The position numbers and the translations under genes were made by a program. The notes under the pieces are model-generated. The model saw only the letters and a list, made by a program, of their open reading frames with translations. It was not told the DNA's origin and searched no databases. Below are positions 1-7,982 of a stretch of 64,000 nucleotides of DNA, piece by piece. The stretch is from Micromonospora sp. WMMD812 (GTDB lineage: Bacteria > Actinomycetota > Actinomycetes > Mycobacteriales > Micromonosporaceae): assembly GCF_027497215.1 (NCBI RefSeq), contig NZ_CP114904.1, forward strand, positions 1,302,001-1,366,000, in the 5' to 3' direction. Position 1 is the first letter of the stretch; each line of letters opens with the position of its first letter.

Positions 1-84
1 CCGGACCCGCGGCAGAGGCCGCGGCGGACCGAGAAGTGGCGCCATCCCCGCCACGGCGACCCGCCGGAGTGAGCGGACACGGTC
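1..84. other. window edge, no supported gene
   Basis: The first 72 bases are open in plus frame 1 and end in TGA, reading PDPRQRPRRT and onward, just before a strong hairpin. This could be the tail of an upstream plus-strand gene, but the piece is too short and arginine/proline-rich to support that. Confidence 0.2.
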
Positions 85-112
85 GGGGCCGGCACGGAAT
101 CGTGCCGGCCCC
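85..112. terminator. hairpin terminator after the sigma factor gene
   Basis: A perfect 12-bp stem (GGGGCCGGCACG and its complement) encloses a GAAT tetraloop. There is no T-tract, as is usual in high-GC actinobacteria. It lies about 100 bases beyond the stop codon of the minus-strand sigma gene and could also end a plus-strand gene entering from the window edge. Confidence 0.6.
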
Positions 113-130
113 GGGCGCCCGTGGCGGAGG

Positions 131-232
131 CGTGCCTCAGTCGTGTGCGGGTGCGAGCGTGCCCCAGTCGGGTGCGGGTGCGCCTCAGTCGTGTGCGGGT
201 GCGAGCGCGCCTCAGTCGTGTGCGGGTGCGAG
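131..232. repeat. four tandem copies of a 23-27 bp unit over the sigma gene stop codon
   Basis: The unit core CTCAGTCGTGTGCGGGTGCG occurs three times exactly. A fourth, shorter and diverged copy lies at 158-180. The last copy contains the final codons of the sigma-STAS gene (LAPAHD and the stop), so each full copy on the minus strand repeats the same C-terminal codons and stop. It looks like tandem duplication by replication slippage. Confidence 0.85.
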
Positions 233-1348
233 ACCGGCGGCGGTGAGTGAGCGGCGTACCGCCGGCTGCACCCGGGTCAGCCGCAGCGGCACTCCGGTGC
301 GGGCCGCGGCGTCCCGGCCGGCCATCAGGGCGGCGATCCCGCCGGCGTCGAAACCGCCCGCGCCGACCAGGTCGACCACCACCTCGCTCGGCTGGCCGGT
401 GACCGCCTCGATCATCGCCCGGCGCAGTTGGTCGGCGCCGTCCCGGTCGACCTCCCCGCCGACCTCGACCACCACCCGGTCACCGGTCTGCCGGACGGAG
501 ATCCGGGCCTTCGCCGGCTCCGACTCGGCCGCACCGTTCTGCCAGGGCGGCGGCGCGTCGGCGAGCATCGCCTGGCGCAGCCAGGTCAGCGCGCGCGACA
601 GCAGGCGGGAGACGTGCATCTGGGAGATGCCGAACCGGGCCGCGATCTCCGCCTGGGTCTGGTTGCCGTAGAAGCGCATGGCCAGGATGCGTCGCTCCCG
701 CCAGGGCAGCCGGTGCAGCAGCCCGCTGACCGTGACGCGGTCGTCGACCGACTCCAGGGCGTTGTCCGACTCGCCGACCAGGTCGCCGAACTCGGCGGAG
801 CTCTCACCGCCCACCGGCGCGTTCAGGGAGGCCGGACTGTAGCCGGCGGCCGACTCCAGCGCGGCGAGGATCTCCTCCTCCGGCGTCTCCAGCCGTTCGG
901 CCAGCTCGGCCACCGAGGGCGCCCGGGACAGCTCGCTGGTCAGCGCCGCGGTCGCCTGCCCCACCTCGAGGATCAGGTCGCGCAGCCGGCGGGGCACGTG
1001 CACACCCCACGTCCGGTCGCGGAAGTGGCGTTTGATCTCGCCCACGATGGTGATCGCCGCGTACGCGGTGAAGGAGCCCCGTTCCGGGTCGTACCGGTCG
1101 ACGGCGTTCACCAGCCCCAGCCGGGCCACCTGCTCCAGATCCTCCAGCGGCTCCCCCCGTCCCCGGTACCGGCGGGCGAGCCGGCCGGCGAACGGGAGCG
1201 CGAACCGGACCAGGTCGTCGCGGGCCTCCTGCCGCCGCTCGGGGGGCAGGCCGGCGATCCGTGCCGCGTACGCCAGTGCGGCCGCGTCGAGGTCCTCCAG
1301 CCCCCGTTCGGTGGGTGGTGGTGTGCTTGTGGTGGTCTGTCCGAACAT
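212..1348 (-). CDS. SigB/SigF-type RNA polymerase sigma factor fused to a C-terminal STAS domain
   Basis: The 378-residue product is a sigma-70 family protein of the SigB/SigF/SigG stress group. Region 2 spans about residues 48-120 (YDPERGSFTAYA), region 3 about 125-190, and the region 4 helix-turn-helix about 220-260 (AEIAARFGISQMHVSRLL). From about residue 280 a STAS fold follows, the domain of anti-sigma factor antagonists. Where antagonists carry a phosphorylatable serine (DSxG), this one reads FDAGGIAAL, so the serine is missing. The ATG was chosen for AGGGAGG five bases upstream; a longer in-frame start has no such site. Known antagonists free their sigma factor by binding an anti-sigma kinase; here the two are one chain, so self-protection is a reasonable inference. 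A possible self-recognised promoter (GGTTTC, 13 bases, GGGACC, 1367-1391) is weak. No anti-sigma kinase lies in the window. Confidence 0.9.
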   Translation of the reverse strand: MFGQTTTSTPPPTERGLEDLDAAALAYAARIAGLPPERRQEARDDLVRFALPFAGRLARRYRGRGEPLEDLEQVARLGLVNAVDRYDPERGSFTAYAAITIVGEIKRHFRDRTWGVHVPRRLRDLILEVGQATAALTSELSRAPSVAELAERLETPEEEILAALESAAGYSPASLNAPVGGESSAEFGDLVGESDNALESVDDRVTVSGLLHRLPWRERRILAMRFYGNQTQAEIAARFGISQMHVSRLLSRALTWLRQAMLADAPPPWQNGAAESEPAKARISVRQTGDRVVVEVGGEVDRDGADQLRRAMIEAVTGQPSEVVVDLVGAGGFDAGGIAALMAGRDAAARTGVPLRLTRVQPAVRRSLTAAGLAPAHD

Positions 1349-1571
1349 CCGCGCCTCCCTCAGGAAGGTCCCCCGCCCGGATTGGGAAACCGGTCGTGCG
1401 CGTGGTCGGGCCACGCACCGGGCCGGAAGTGGGTTACGTGACTGGGACGCCAGCGGGCGACGACACCGTGCTGCGCAGCGTGTTCAGGCCGTCGCAGCCA
1501 GCGATGTTCCCGCTCCGTAGGTACTCAATCACGGGATCCCCGGTTCGCGAGGATGTTTCGGTGTGCTCCCC

Positions 1572-3011
1572 TCAAGAGACGAGCAACCCCTGGTGGGTGC
1601 CGCTGTCGCGGAGCACGGCGAGGGCCTCGGCGGCGGCCATCGGAGGCGGCACGGGCAGGTCGTACGGCTGGGCCCGCAGGACCTCCGTGGCCCTCCGCGT
1701 GGGTACCGAGGTGACCGGATAGCCCCGCGCCGACGTGCGGTCCAGCGCGCGACGCCGACGGCCGAACCCGGCCACCGCCAGCCACTGCGGCAGCCCGGCG
1801 AGCGCCGGCGACCGGACCCCGGGCGGCTCGGGCAGCACGTCCACCGAGCTGAACGGCTCGCTCCCGGCGAGCCACCACTCGGCCCCCTCGACGCTGCGCC
1901 GGGTCGCGTTCTCGCACCAGTACGGCACCATCCCCGCCCGCACCACCTGCCACGGGTCGAGCAGGCGTCCGCACTCCACCACGAGCCGGTCGCCGGTCTT
2001 GCCGGCGGCGCGCAGCCAGCGCCGGTACAGGTCGGCGGTCGCCGCGCTCAACGCCTCCGGCCGGGGAAAGAGCACCCGGTGCAGCCGGCGACCTGCGCGA
2101 CCGGCCCAGTCCCGGGCGCTGAGTTCGAAACCGGACTCCACGCCGTGCTCCGCGTAGCCGGAGGGCGAGGAGACCTGCGGCGGCTCCCACCGGGCGGCGT
2201 CGCCACCCGCCGACCGGAGCACCTGGCGCAGGGCGTGGCTGTCCGGGTGGAAGTCCACCGGGTCCAGCCCGCTGCTCGGGCAGCCGACCTGGAAGCTGTG
2301 CCCCTGCCCCGGGTCGAGCACCGGCCAGGTCCGCGCGTCACGCAGCAGCAGCACCGGCGCCCCCGGCGCCAACCGGTCGGCCAGGAACCGCCGGTACGCC
2401 GCCGGCAGGGTCCGCCAGCGGGCGGCGAGCGAGACCGTCGCGCCGGCCAGCGCGCCCCGGCTGGCCGGACAGTGCACCTGGCGGACGTGCAGGTCGTCGT
2501 TGCCGGCGAGCAGCCGGGCGGCGAGAGCCGAGCCGTGGTCCAGCGCGGCCCCCGGCAGGTCCACGCCGCCCTGGGCCCAGTGCACGGTCATCTCGAAGCT
2601 CGCCGGCAGCCACGGCATCCCGAGGGCGACCGCCAGGTGCACGGCGGCACCGTGCGGTGACCCGAGCACGGCCCCCGGATAGCTGCCCCGCGGGTACTGG
2701 TCGACGAACCACGCGGCCACCCGACCGGCGTCGACCTCCGCGGTCTGCCCCGGCGTCAGCGCCACCCGGCCGGCGGCGCGGGTGACCGCGGCCCGGCGGA
2801 CCGGCTCCGGTGCCCCCGGGAACCGGGAGACCGGGCCCATGTGTCCGAGATCGGCGCAGTCGGCGCCGCGCAGCGCGCGCGCCGTGGCGGCGACCAGGAC
2901 CCGTGCCGTGCTACCGGCCGACACGACCCGGTCGCCGGCCAGACCGGCACCGTTGGCCGTGAGCCCCTCGCGCACCTTGTGCACCGGCCCCACCTTGCCT
3001 CGTTCGCTCAC
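1572..3011 (-). CDS. conserved actinobacterial protein of unknown function
   Basis: The 479-residue product is not assignable to a characterised family. It has no signal peptide, membrane segment or recognisable cofactor motif. Conserved-looking blocks are LGSPHGAAVHLAVALGMPWL near residue 130 and LLDPWQVVRAGMVPYWCE near 355, the latter followed by WWLAGSE. The C terminus ends in LRDSGTHQGLLV. I recall similar proteins, all annotated hypothetical, in related actinomycetes. The GTG chosen starts a sequence (SERGKVGPVHK) that continues without low complexity; upstream codons of the longer reading frame are arginine/proline-rich and lie over the promoter. A SigB-type promoter sits immediately upstream and would give a very short leader. 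Monocistronic by position, 223 bases upstream of the sigma factor gene on the same strand. Confidence 0.75.
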   Translation of the reverse strand: MSERGKVGPVHKVREGLTANGAGLAGDRVVSAGSTARVLVAATARALRGADCADLGHMGPVSRFPGAPEPVRRAAVTRAAGRVALTPGQTAEVDAGRVAAWFVDQYPRGSYPGAVLGSPHGAAVHLAVALGMPWLPASFEMTVHWAQGGVDLPGAALDHGSALAARLLAGNDDLHVRQVHCPASRGALAGATVSLAARWRTLPAAYRRFLADRLAPGAPVLLLRDARTWPVLDPGQGHSFQVGCPSSGLDPVDFHPDSHALRQVLRSAGGDAARWEPPQVSSPSGYAEHGVESGFELSARDWAGRAGRRLHRVLFPRPEALSAATADLYRRWLRAAGKTGDRLVVECGRLLDPWQVVRAGMVPYWCENATRRSVEGAEWWLAGSEPFSSVDVLPEPPGVRSPALAGLPQWLAVAGFGRRRRALDRTSARGYPVTSVPTRRATEVLRAQPYDLPVPPPMAAAEALAVLRDSGTHQGLLVS

Positions 3012-3023
3012 CACGCGGCCCGG

Positions 3024-3049
3024 CTTCCCGTCCCGATGCGGTTCAAACG
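3024..3049 (-). promoter_or_regulatory. SigB/SigF-type promoter for the unknown protein
   Basis: On the minus strand CGTTTG and GGGAAG are separated by 14 bases, matching the SigB/SigF pattern GTTT-N14-16-GGGWA. The expected transcription start lies only a few bases before the GTG at 3011, so the message would be nearly leaderless. Confidence 0.5.
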
Positions 3050-3274
3050 GCCCGTCCCCCACCAGGCGGGACCAATCCGCAGGTCGGCGGCCCTTCGCCG
3101 GTCGCGGGCGGTTAACGGCGTCCGGCCCGCCTCGGGCCGGCCGTCCCGCCCGGGCCGGATCCGCCCCACGTGCGCCCACGCCCGATTCGCCGCCCCGCCG
3201 CCGCGCCCGCTCCGCCCCCGGGCGCCCGGGAACCCGGAGACCGCGATCATCAAATAGAGAGCACGACAGACCCC
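3050..3274. other. intergenic stretch without a supported gene
   Basis: Apart from the promoter at one end and the hairpin at the other, this interval shows no ribosome binding site with a credible reading frame. It is very rich in CCG/GCC. The AT-richer patch near 3250 (ATCATCAAATAGAGAG) is the only compositional break. Confidence 0.5.
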
Positions 3275-3316
3275 CGACCTGGCGGTGTCCCGAGACACGG
3301 CGACACCGCCAGGTCG
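3275..3316 (-). terminator. hairpin terminator of the TPP enzyme operon
   Basis: A perfect 15-bp inverted repeat (CGACCTGGCGGTGTC and its complement) surrounds a 12-base loop. It lies about 100 bases after the stop codon of the minus-strand TPP enzyme gene. Confidence 0.7.
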
Positions 3317-3418
3317 GCGACACCAAGTGGATCAGTCGTCAGGCACGCCCCGCCGTCGCCGGGGCCACGACCACGGTCTCGGCCAGCAGCTGGGGCCGGG
3401 CGCGCCCCGGCCGACGGT

Positions 3419-5179
3419 CTAGATCAGCTCCTCCGCGGCCAGGGACAGCCGCCGGTCCAGCTGGTCGCGGACCCGCCGGGCCGCCTCTCCCTCGGCGAAG
3501 ACGCCCCGCAGGTCCGCGAAGGCCGGCTCCGGTGGCGACAGCGGCACCGCGGGATCGACCACCGCCTCCAACACCGAGGGCCGGTCCGCGGCCAAGGCCT
3601 CGTCCCAGGCGGCGCCGACCAGTTCGGGCCGGTCGACCCGTACGCCGTGGAGGCCGAGCAGCCGGGCCCAGCCGGCGTACGGAACGTCGGGGCGGCGCCG
3701 GGCCGGATCGGTGCTCGGCGGCCGTCCGCCGCCCATGCCGGACTGGTCCCGGTTGTTGAGCACCAGCACCACCAGCCGCGGATCACGCCACTCGGACCAG
3801 TGGTGCGACACGGTGATTAGTTCGGCGAGGCCGTTGAGCTGCATCGCTCCGTCGCCCACCAGCGCGATGACCGGCTGGTCCGGCGCGGCGAGCTTGGCGG
3901 CGATCGCGTACGGCAGGGCGCACCCCATCGACCCGAGCGTGCCGCAGAGCTGCGCGTTCACCCCGGGCGGCAGCTCCAGGTGGCGGGCGTACCAGTAGAT
4001 GACCGACCCGATGTCGACCGCGACCGCGCCGGTGCGCGGCACCCGGCTGGAGAGCTCCTGGAGCACCAGTTGCGGGTTCACCGGCTCGGCGGGCGCGGCG
4101 GCCCGCTCGGTAACCTCCGACCGCCAGCGGTCCACCGAGTTCTCCACGGTGGCCCGCCACTGCGGGTTGGGCCGGTCCGGCACCCGGTCCAGCAGCGCGC
4201 GCAGCGTCTCGGCGGCGTCGCCGACCAGCGCGACGTCAACCGGGTAGCGGGTGCCGATCCGCCGGCCGTCGATGTCGATCTGCACGGTCCGGACCTGCCC
4301 CGGCATGGGGAAGTAGTCGGTCCACGGGTCGTTGGTGCCGACCAGCAGGAGCGTGTCGCAGCCGCCCATCAGCTCGGCGGCGGCACGAGTGCCCACCTCG
4401 CCGAGCACGCCGGCGTGGAACGGCAGCCGCTCGTCGAGCACCGGCTTGCCGAGCAGCGAGGTGGCGATCCCGGCGCCGAGCCGGTCGGCCAGCGCGACGA
4501 TCTCGTCCTCGGCGCCCCGGCCGCCCTGGCCGACCAGGATCGCGGTGCGCTGGCCGCTGCCGAGCAGTTGCGCGGCGGCGGCCAGGTCGACCTCGTGCGG
4601 CAGCACCCGCGCCAGCGGCTCGCCGGGCGTCGCGCTGATGACCCCGGCGGCGTGCACCTGCAGGTCGGGCACGGCGGCCTCCTGCACCTCCCGGGGCAGC
4701 ACCACGCAGACCGGGCTGCGGGTGGCCGCGGCGGTGCGGAACGCCTGGTCGAGCAGGGTCGGCACCTGCCCGGGGCCGCGCGCGTACCGGACGAACTGGT
4801 TGCAGACGTCGGCGAAGAGCCGGCTCAGCCCGATCTCCTGGTGCGCGCCGCCGAGCGGGCCGGAGACGTCCTCACCGACGATCGCCACGACCGGCTTGCT
4901 GTCCAGCTTGGCGTCGTAGAGCCCGTTGAGCAGCTGCACGGCGCTCGGCCCCTGGGTGGCCAGGCAGACCCCGATGCCGCCGGTGAACTTGGCGTGCCCG
5001 GTGGCCATGAAGGAGGCGGTCTCCTCGTGCCGCGCCGGGATGAACGCCGGGTCGCCGCCGGCGCGGTCCAGCGCCGCGACGATCGGGGCGATCGCCTCGC
5101 CGGGGTAGCCGAACGCGCGGGGCACTCGCCAGGCGCGCAGCCGGTCGACCACCAGGTCGGCGACGATACGGTCAGCCAT
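3419..5179 (-). CDS. thiamine pyrophosphate-dependent enzyme, pyruvate oxidase/dehydrogenase (PoxB) type
   Basis: The 586-residue protein has the three-domain layout of the acetolactate synthase/pyruvate oxidase family. The N-terminal PYR domain carries the TPP-activating glutamate in ARHEETASFMA near residue 50. The middle domain spans about 190-330, and the C-terminal PP domain has GDGAMQLNG and LNNRDQSG near 435-465, the metal-diphosphate motif. Family members decarboxylate pyruvate or related 2-oxoacids; PoxB-like members pass electrons to FAD and quinone. The substrate cannot be fixed from sequence, and no C-terminal membrane-binding helix is obvious. Its ATG overlaps the end of the upstream Vms1-like gene by eight bases, so the two are probably translationally coupled. 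A strong hairpin follows the gene. Confidence 0.85.
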   Translation of the reverse strand: MADRIVADLVVDRLRAWRVPRAFGYPGEAIAPIVAALDRAGGDPAFIPARHEETASFMATGHAKFTGGIGVCLATQGPSAVQLLNGLYDAKLDSKPVVAIVGEDVSGPLGGAHQEIGLSRLFADVCNQFVRYARGPGQVPTLLDQAFRTAAATRSPVCVVLPREVQEAAVPDLQVHAAGVISATPGEPLARVLPHEVDLAAAAQLLGSGQRTAILVGQGGRGAEDEIVALADRLGAGIATSLLGKPVLDERLPFHAGVLGEVGTRAAAELMGGCDTLLLVGTNDPWTDYFPMPGQVRTVQIDIDGRRIGTRYPVDVALVGDAAETLRALLDRVPDRPNPQWRATVENSVDRWRSEVTERAAAPAEPVNPQLVLQELSSRVPRTGAVAVDIGSVIYWYARHLELPPGVNAQLCGTLGSMGCALPYAIAAKLAAPDQPVIALVGDGAMQLNGLAELITVSHHWSEWRDPRLVVLVLNNRDQSGMGGGRPPSTDPARRRPDVPYAGWARLLGLHGVRVDRPELVGAAWDEALAADRPSVLEAVVDPAVPLSPPEPAFADLRGVFAEGEAARRVRDQLDRRLSLAAEELI

Positions 5180-6296
5180 TGCCGCGTCCGGGGGTGCTCG
5201 CGTCTGCGTACCGCAGCACCGCGCCGACGCCGTCAGTCAGGTCGGGCGCCTCGTCCGGCCCGAGGACGGCCAGTTCGGCGTTGGTGCCGACCAGCGCGCG
5301 CACCAGCGCGGCGTCGGCGCGTACCCGCTGCGGGTCGGCGACCGACATCGCGGCCAGCTGCCCCGGGTCGACGGCGATCTCGGTGGCCTCCGGGCCGATC
5401 CACAGCTCGCCGTTGGCGGACGGGTCGTCCACGATCAGCATCGTGTCGACCTGGTTGCGTTGGAGCGCGGCGACCACGGCGTCTAGGCCGGCGCCGACGT
5501 CCTCCTGCATGCCGAACTTGTCCAGCGCCGCGGTGATCCGCTGGTCGGCCACCTCGGCGATGGTCTGCACGGTCAGGTCGTCCAGCAGGGCCTGGTCGGC
5601 GCCGCCGGCCCGGGACCCCGCGTCGGTGCGCACCACCATGTCCTGCCAGCGCTCCGGCATCTGCGCGGCGATCACGCCGGTGGCCCGTACGTCGCCGGCC
5701 ACCACCACCACCTCGGCGCCGACCCTCTCGGCCAGCTCCACGGTCGCCGCGGTGACGTCCCCGGCGTTGTGGTGCCACGCCTCCATGGCCGCGCGCTGGT
5801 AGCGCGACTGCGACCAGCCGCCCGGCTTCACCCGGCGCAACTGGTACTCCTCCCGCCCGACGACGTGCGCCCGGCGCGGCACCCCGCCGGCGCTGACCGC
5901 CATCGCGTCGGCGCCGGTGCGGTCGGCCAGCACCCGCACCCAGGCCACCTGCTCGCCGCGCTGCGCGAGCAGCGGCATCACGTGCGGCAGCGGCGCGTAC
6001 GCGGCGAGGTCGCGCAGCGGCGGGGCGGAGAGGTACTCGGTGAGGACCACCCGCCCGCGGGTGGCGAAGGCGGCGATCCCGTAGTCCCCCGCGATCGGGT
6101 CGTGGCCGCGGACCACGCGGTCCAGCGCGGCGACCGTCGGCTCGTCCGCGCCCTGGTCGACCAGTTGGCCCTGCAGCGCCCGCCAGCGCAGGTCGAGCGC
6201 CGGGTGGGCGTCGTGTGTGTCGGCGGACGCGTCCATGTACACCGAGCACCACGGCCCGGGGCGGCCGTAGAGCGGGCGCAGGAAGGACAGCTGCAT
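5172..6296 (-). CDS. Vms1/eRF1-like protein (baeRF family), Rv2629-like
   Basis: The 374-residue product belongs to the bacterial relatives of archaeo-eukaryotic release factor 1 and Vms1/Ankzf1 peptidyl-tRNA hydrolases, a group that includes mycobacterial Rv2629. The N terminus (LSFLRPLYGRPGPWCSVYMD) is typical. The central segment KPGGWSQSRYQRAAMEAWHH near residue 165 resembles the GxSQ-type loop where Vms1 holds its catalytic glutamine in place of the eRF1 GGQ. A C-terminal L7Ae-like part follows (VDTMLIVDDPSANGELWIG). By family it may act on stalled ribosomes or cleave peptidyl-tRNA, but bacterial members are poorly studied. The ATG is followed at once by this conserved N terminus. It is the first gene of a two-gene unit with the TPP enzyme. 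A weak SigB-like element lies 30-56 bases upstream. Confidence 0.8.
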   Translation of the reverse strand: MQLSFLRPLYGRPGPWCSVYMDASADTHDAHPALDLRWRALQGQLVDQGADEPTVAALDRVVRGHDPIAGDYGIAAFATRGRVVLTEYLSAPPLRDLAAYAPLPHVMPLLAQRGEQVAWVRVLADRTGADAMAVSAGGVPRRAHVVGREEYQLRRVKPGGWSQSRYQRAAMEAWHHNAGDVTAATVELAERVGAEVVVVAGDVRATGVIAAQMPERWQDMVVRTDAGSRAGGADQALLDDLTVQTIAEVADQRITAALDKFGMQEDVGAGLDAVVAALQRNQVDTMLIVDDPSANGELWIGPEATEIAVDPGQLAAMSVADPQRVRADAALVRALVGTNAELAVLGPDEAPDLTDGVGAVLRYADASTPGRGNG

Positions 6297-6326
6297 GCTC
6301 GACCCCTTTCCAGCTCGGCCCCCCGC

Positions 6327-6352
6327 TTACCCGTGCCGTCCCGGATGTCACC
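6327..6352 (-). promoter_or_regulatory. possible SigB-like promoter upstream of the Vms1-like gene
   Basis: The minus strand reads GGTGAC, 14 bases, GGGTAA. The -10 half and spacing fit the SigB/SigF type, but the -35 half matches GGTTTC at only four of six positions. Confidence 0.3.
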
Positions 6353-6448
6353 TCGGCGGTCATGAGCGCGTGACCAGGTTTCATTCACGCCGTTCAACCC
6401 GGAGCGCGGATACCATCAGTGAACGGATCAGGACTCTCGGTGGTGACC

Positions 6449-6988
6449 ATGGACAGCGGGCTCGATACGAGGCGGATCGCCCATCCCACGGAACGGATCG
6501 TCACCGGCCGGGTCGTCCGGCTGCTCGACGGCTACTCCCGCGAGGTGGCGATCGGCCAACCGGTGCTGGTCGCCGTGCTGGCGACCGCGGGCGTGGCGGG
6601 GTTGCTGATGCTGCTGGTGCGCTCGGTGCTGCCCGGCGCGGCCGGCGGCGGCCGGCGGCGCTGGAAGGACCTGAAGAAGGGCCCGGAGTACCTGGTGACG
6701 CCGCTCCGACTGCGCGACACCACCGGCCGGCTCTGCGAGGTCGAGCTGCACGGCCACCTGCCGCAGAGCGCGCTGCACCCGGCCGACCACGTGCAGCTCA
6801 CCCTGCGGCCCCAGCGGGACCCGGACCTGCCACCCCGGATCGAGCGGATCGTCAACCTCACGACCGGGCAGCTGCTCACGCCACGGACGGCGACGCTCTG
6901 GACGCACCTCGGCCCGCCGCTGCTGCTCCAGGCGATGCTCGGCGCGGTGCTGCTGCTCGGCGTCGCCGTCTGGTCCGCGCTGCGCTGA
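6449..6988 (+). CDS. two-helix membrane protein of unknown function
   Basis: The 179-residue product has two predicted membrane segments, about residues 37-58 (VLVAVLATAGVAGLLMLLV) and 157-177 (LLLQAMLGAVLLLGVAVW), around a soluble domain of roughly 100 residues. Basic residues after the first helix (GGGRRRWKDLKKG) suggest that domain is cytoplasmic. I do not recognise a family. Two upstream in-frame GTG codons exist, at 6419 and 6443; the ATG was preferred because the extra N-terminal residues have no conserved look. It is divergent from the Vms1-like gene and followed 54 bases later by the alpha/beta hydrolase on the same strand, which may be cotranscribed. Confidence 0.65.
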   Translation: MDSGLDTRRIAHPTERIVTGRVVRLLDGYSREVAIGQPVLVAVLATAGVAGLLMLLVRSVLPGAAGGGRRRWKDLKKGPEYLVTPLRLRDTTGRLCEVELHGHLPQSALHPADHVQLTLRPQRDPDLPPRIERIVNLTTGQLLTPRTATLWTHLGPPLLLQAMLGAVLLLGVAVWSALR

Positions 6989-7042
6989 GGCGCGCCGCCG
7001 GCCGACGTTTCGGCGAGCGGTGGGTGGGGCACCGGGGACGCC

Positions 7043-7903
7043 ATGTTCGCCGGATTCGCCCTGGACGAGATCGACGTCGGCCCGGTGCGGCTGCGGGTCC
7101 GCCACGGCGGTTCTGGTCCGCCGGTCGTGCTGCTGCACGGCCATCCGCGTACCCACGCCACCTGGCACCGGGTCGCGCCGCTGCTCGCCGACCGGTTCAC
7201 GGTGATCTGCCCGGACCTGCGTGGGTACGGCGGATCGTCGGCGCCGTCGGACACGGCCGACCACTCCTCGTACGCGAAACGGGCGATGGCCGCCGACGTG
7301 GTGGCACTGCTCGACGTCCTCGGTCACCGGCGCGCCGCGGTGGTCGGGCACGACCGGGGCTGCTACGTGGCGATGCGCGCCGCGCTGGACCACCCCGACC
7401 GGGTCACCCGGCTCGGGGTGCTCGACGGGGTGCCGATCGGCGAGGCCCTCGCCCGCGCCGACGCGCGGTTCGCCGCGCGGTGGTGGCACTGGTTCTTCCT
7501 CGGCCAGCGGGACAAGCCGGCCGAGCGGGTGATCAACGCGGACCCCGACGCGTGGTACGGAGGCTCCCCGGCGCAGATGGGCGAGGAGGCGTACGCCGAC
7601 TACCGGCGGGCGATCCACGACCCGGCGACGGTGCACGCGATGTGCGAGGACTACCGGGCCGGGCTGGGCCCGGACCGGGCCGCCGACGACGCCGACCGGG
7701 CCGCCGGTCGACGGATCCGCTGCCCGGTGCTCTTCGTCTGGTCGGAGCGGGACGACATGGTCGAGCTCTACGGCGACCCGGCGGCGATCTGGCGGGGCTG
7801 GGCCGACGACGTCCGGGCCGCATCGGTGAACTCCGGGCACCACATGGCCGAGGAGGCGCCGGAGCAGCTCGCCGCGCTGCTCGGCGACTTCCTCACGGAG
7901 TGA
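7043..7903 (+). CDS. alpha/beta hydrolase, haloacetate dehalogenase-like, with one active-site arginine replaced
   Basis: The 286-residue enzyme follows fluoroacetate dehalogenases almost residue for residue. The nucleophile is aspartate 104 (VGHDRG) rather than serine. The acid D128 (VLDG), the base H266 (SGHHMAEE), the H149-W150 pair of the halide pocket (WWHWFF) and a tyrosine near 204 (CEDYRAG) are all present. Of the two arginines that bind the substrate carboxylate, R105 is present, but the position equivalent to R108 is tyrosine (DRGCY). The fold and aspartate nucleophile are secure; haloacetate as substrate is not, and an epoxide or a larger halo-acid is possible. The gene lies alone or behind the small membrane protein, and a strong hairpin follows it. 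Confidence 0.85.
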   Translation: MFAGFALDEIDVGPVRLRVRHGGSGPPVVLLHGHPRTHATWHRVAPLLADRFTVICPDLRGYGGSSAPSDTADHSSYAKRAMAADVVALLDVLGHRRAAVVGHDRGCYVAMRAALDHPDRVTRLGVLDGVPIGEALARADARFAARWWHWFFLGQRDKPAERVINADPDAWYGGSPAQMGEEAYADYRRAIHDPATVHAMCEDYRAGLGPDRAADDADRAAGRRIRCPVLFVWSERDDMVELYGDPAAIWRGWADDVRAASVNSGHHMAEEAPEQLAALLGDFLTE

Positions 7904-7939
7904 GCCGGGCGGACCGTGGAGCCCGGCAACGGTGTCCGG

Positions 7940-7974
7940 CCCGACCGCCGCGAGCCCTCGCGGGCCCGGTCGGG
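7940..7974. terminator. bidirectional hairpin between convergent genes
   Basis: An outer stem CCCGACCG/CGGTCGGG and an inner stem CCGCGAG/CTCGCGG stack with a three-base bulge. It sits between the stop codons of the hydrolase (plus) and the DUF3817 gene (minus). Confidence 0.65.
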
Positions 7975-7982
7975 TCCGGGGT

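Noticed and set aside
1..72. C-terminal end of an upstream plus-strand gene
   Set aside because: Only 23 low-complexity codons are visible and several frames are open in such GC-rich sequence.
1367..1391. Self-recognised promoter of the sigma gene (GGTTTC, 13 bases, GGGACC)
   Set aside because: The -10 box is imperfect, the spacer is short and the start point would fall inside the ribosome binding site. Kept only as a remark.
6375..6410. GGTTTC followed by GGATAC as a SigB-type promoter for the small membrane protein
   Set aside because: The spacing is 25 bases, far outside the 14-16 range.
7043..7903. Naming the hydrolase haloacetate dehalogenase
   Set aside because: One of the two arginines that bind the carboxylate is replaced by tyrosine, so the substrate is open.
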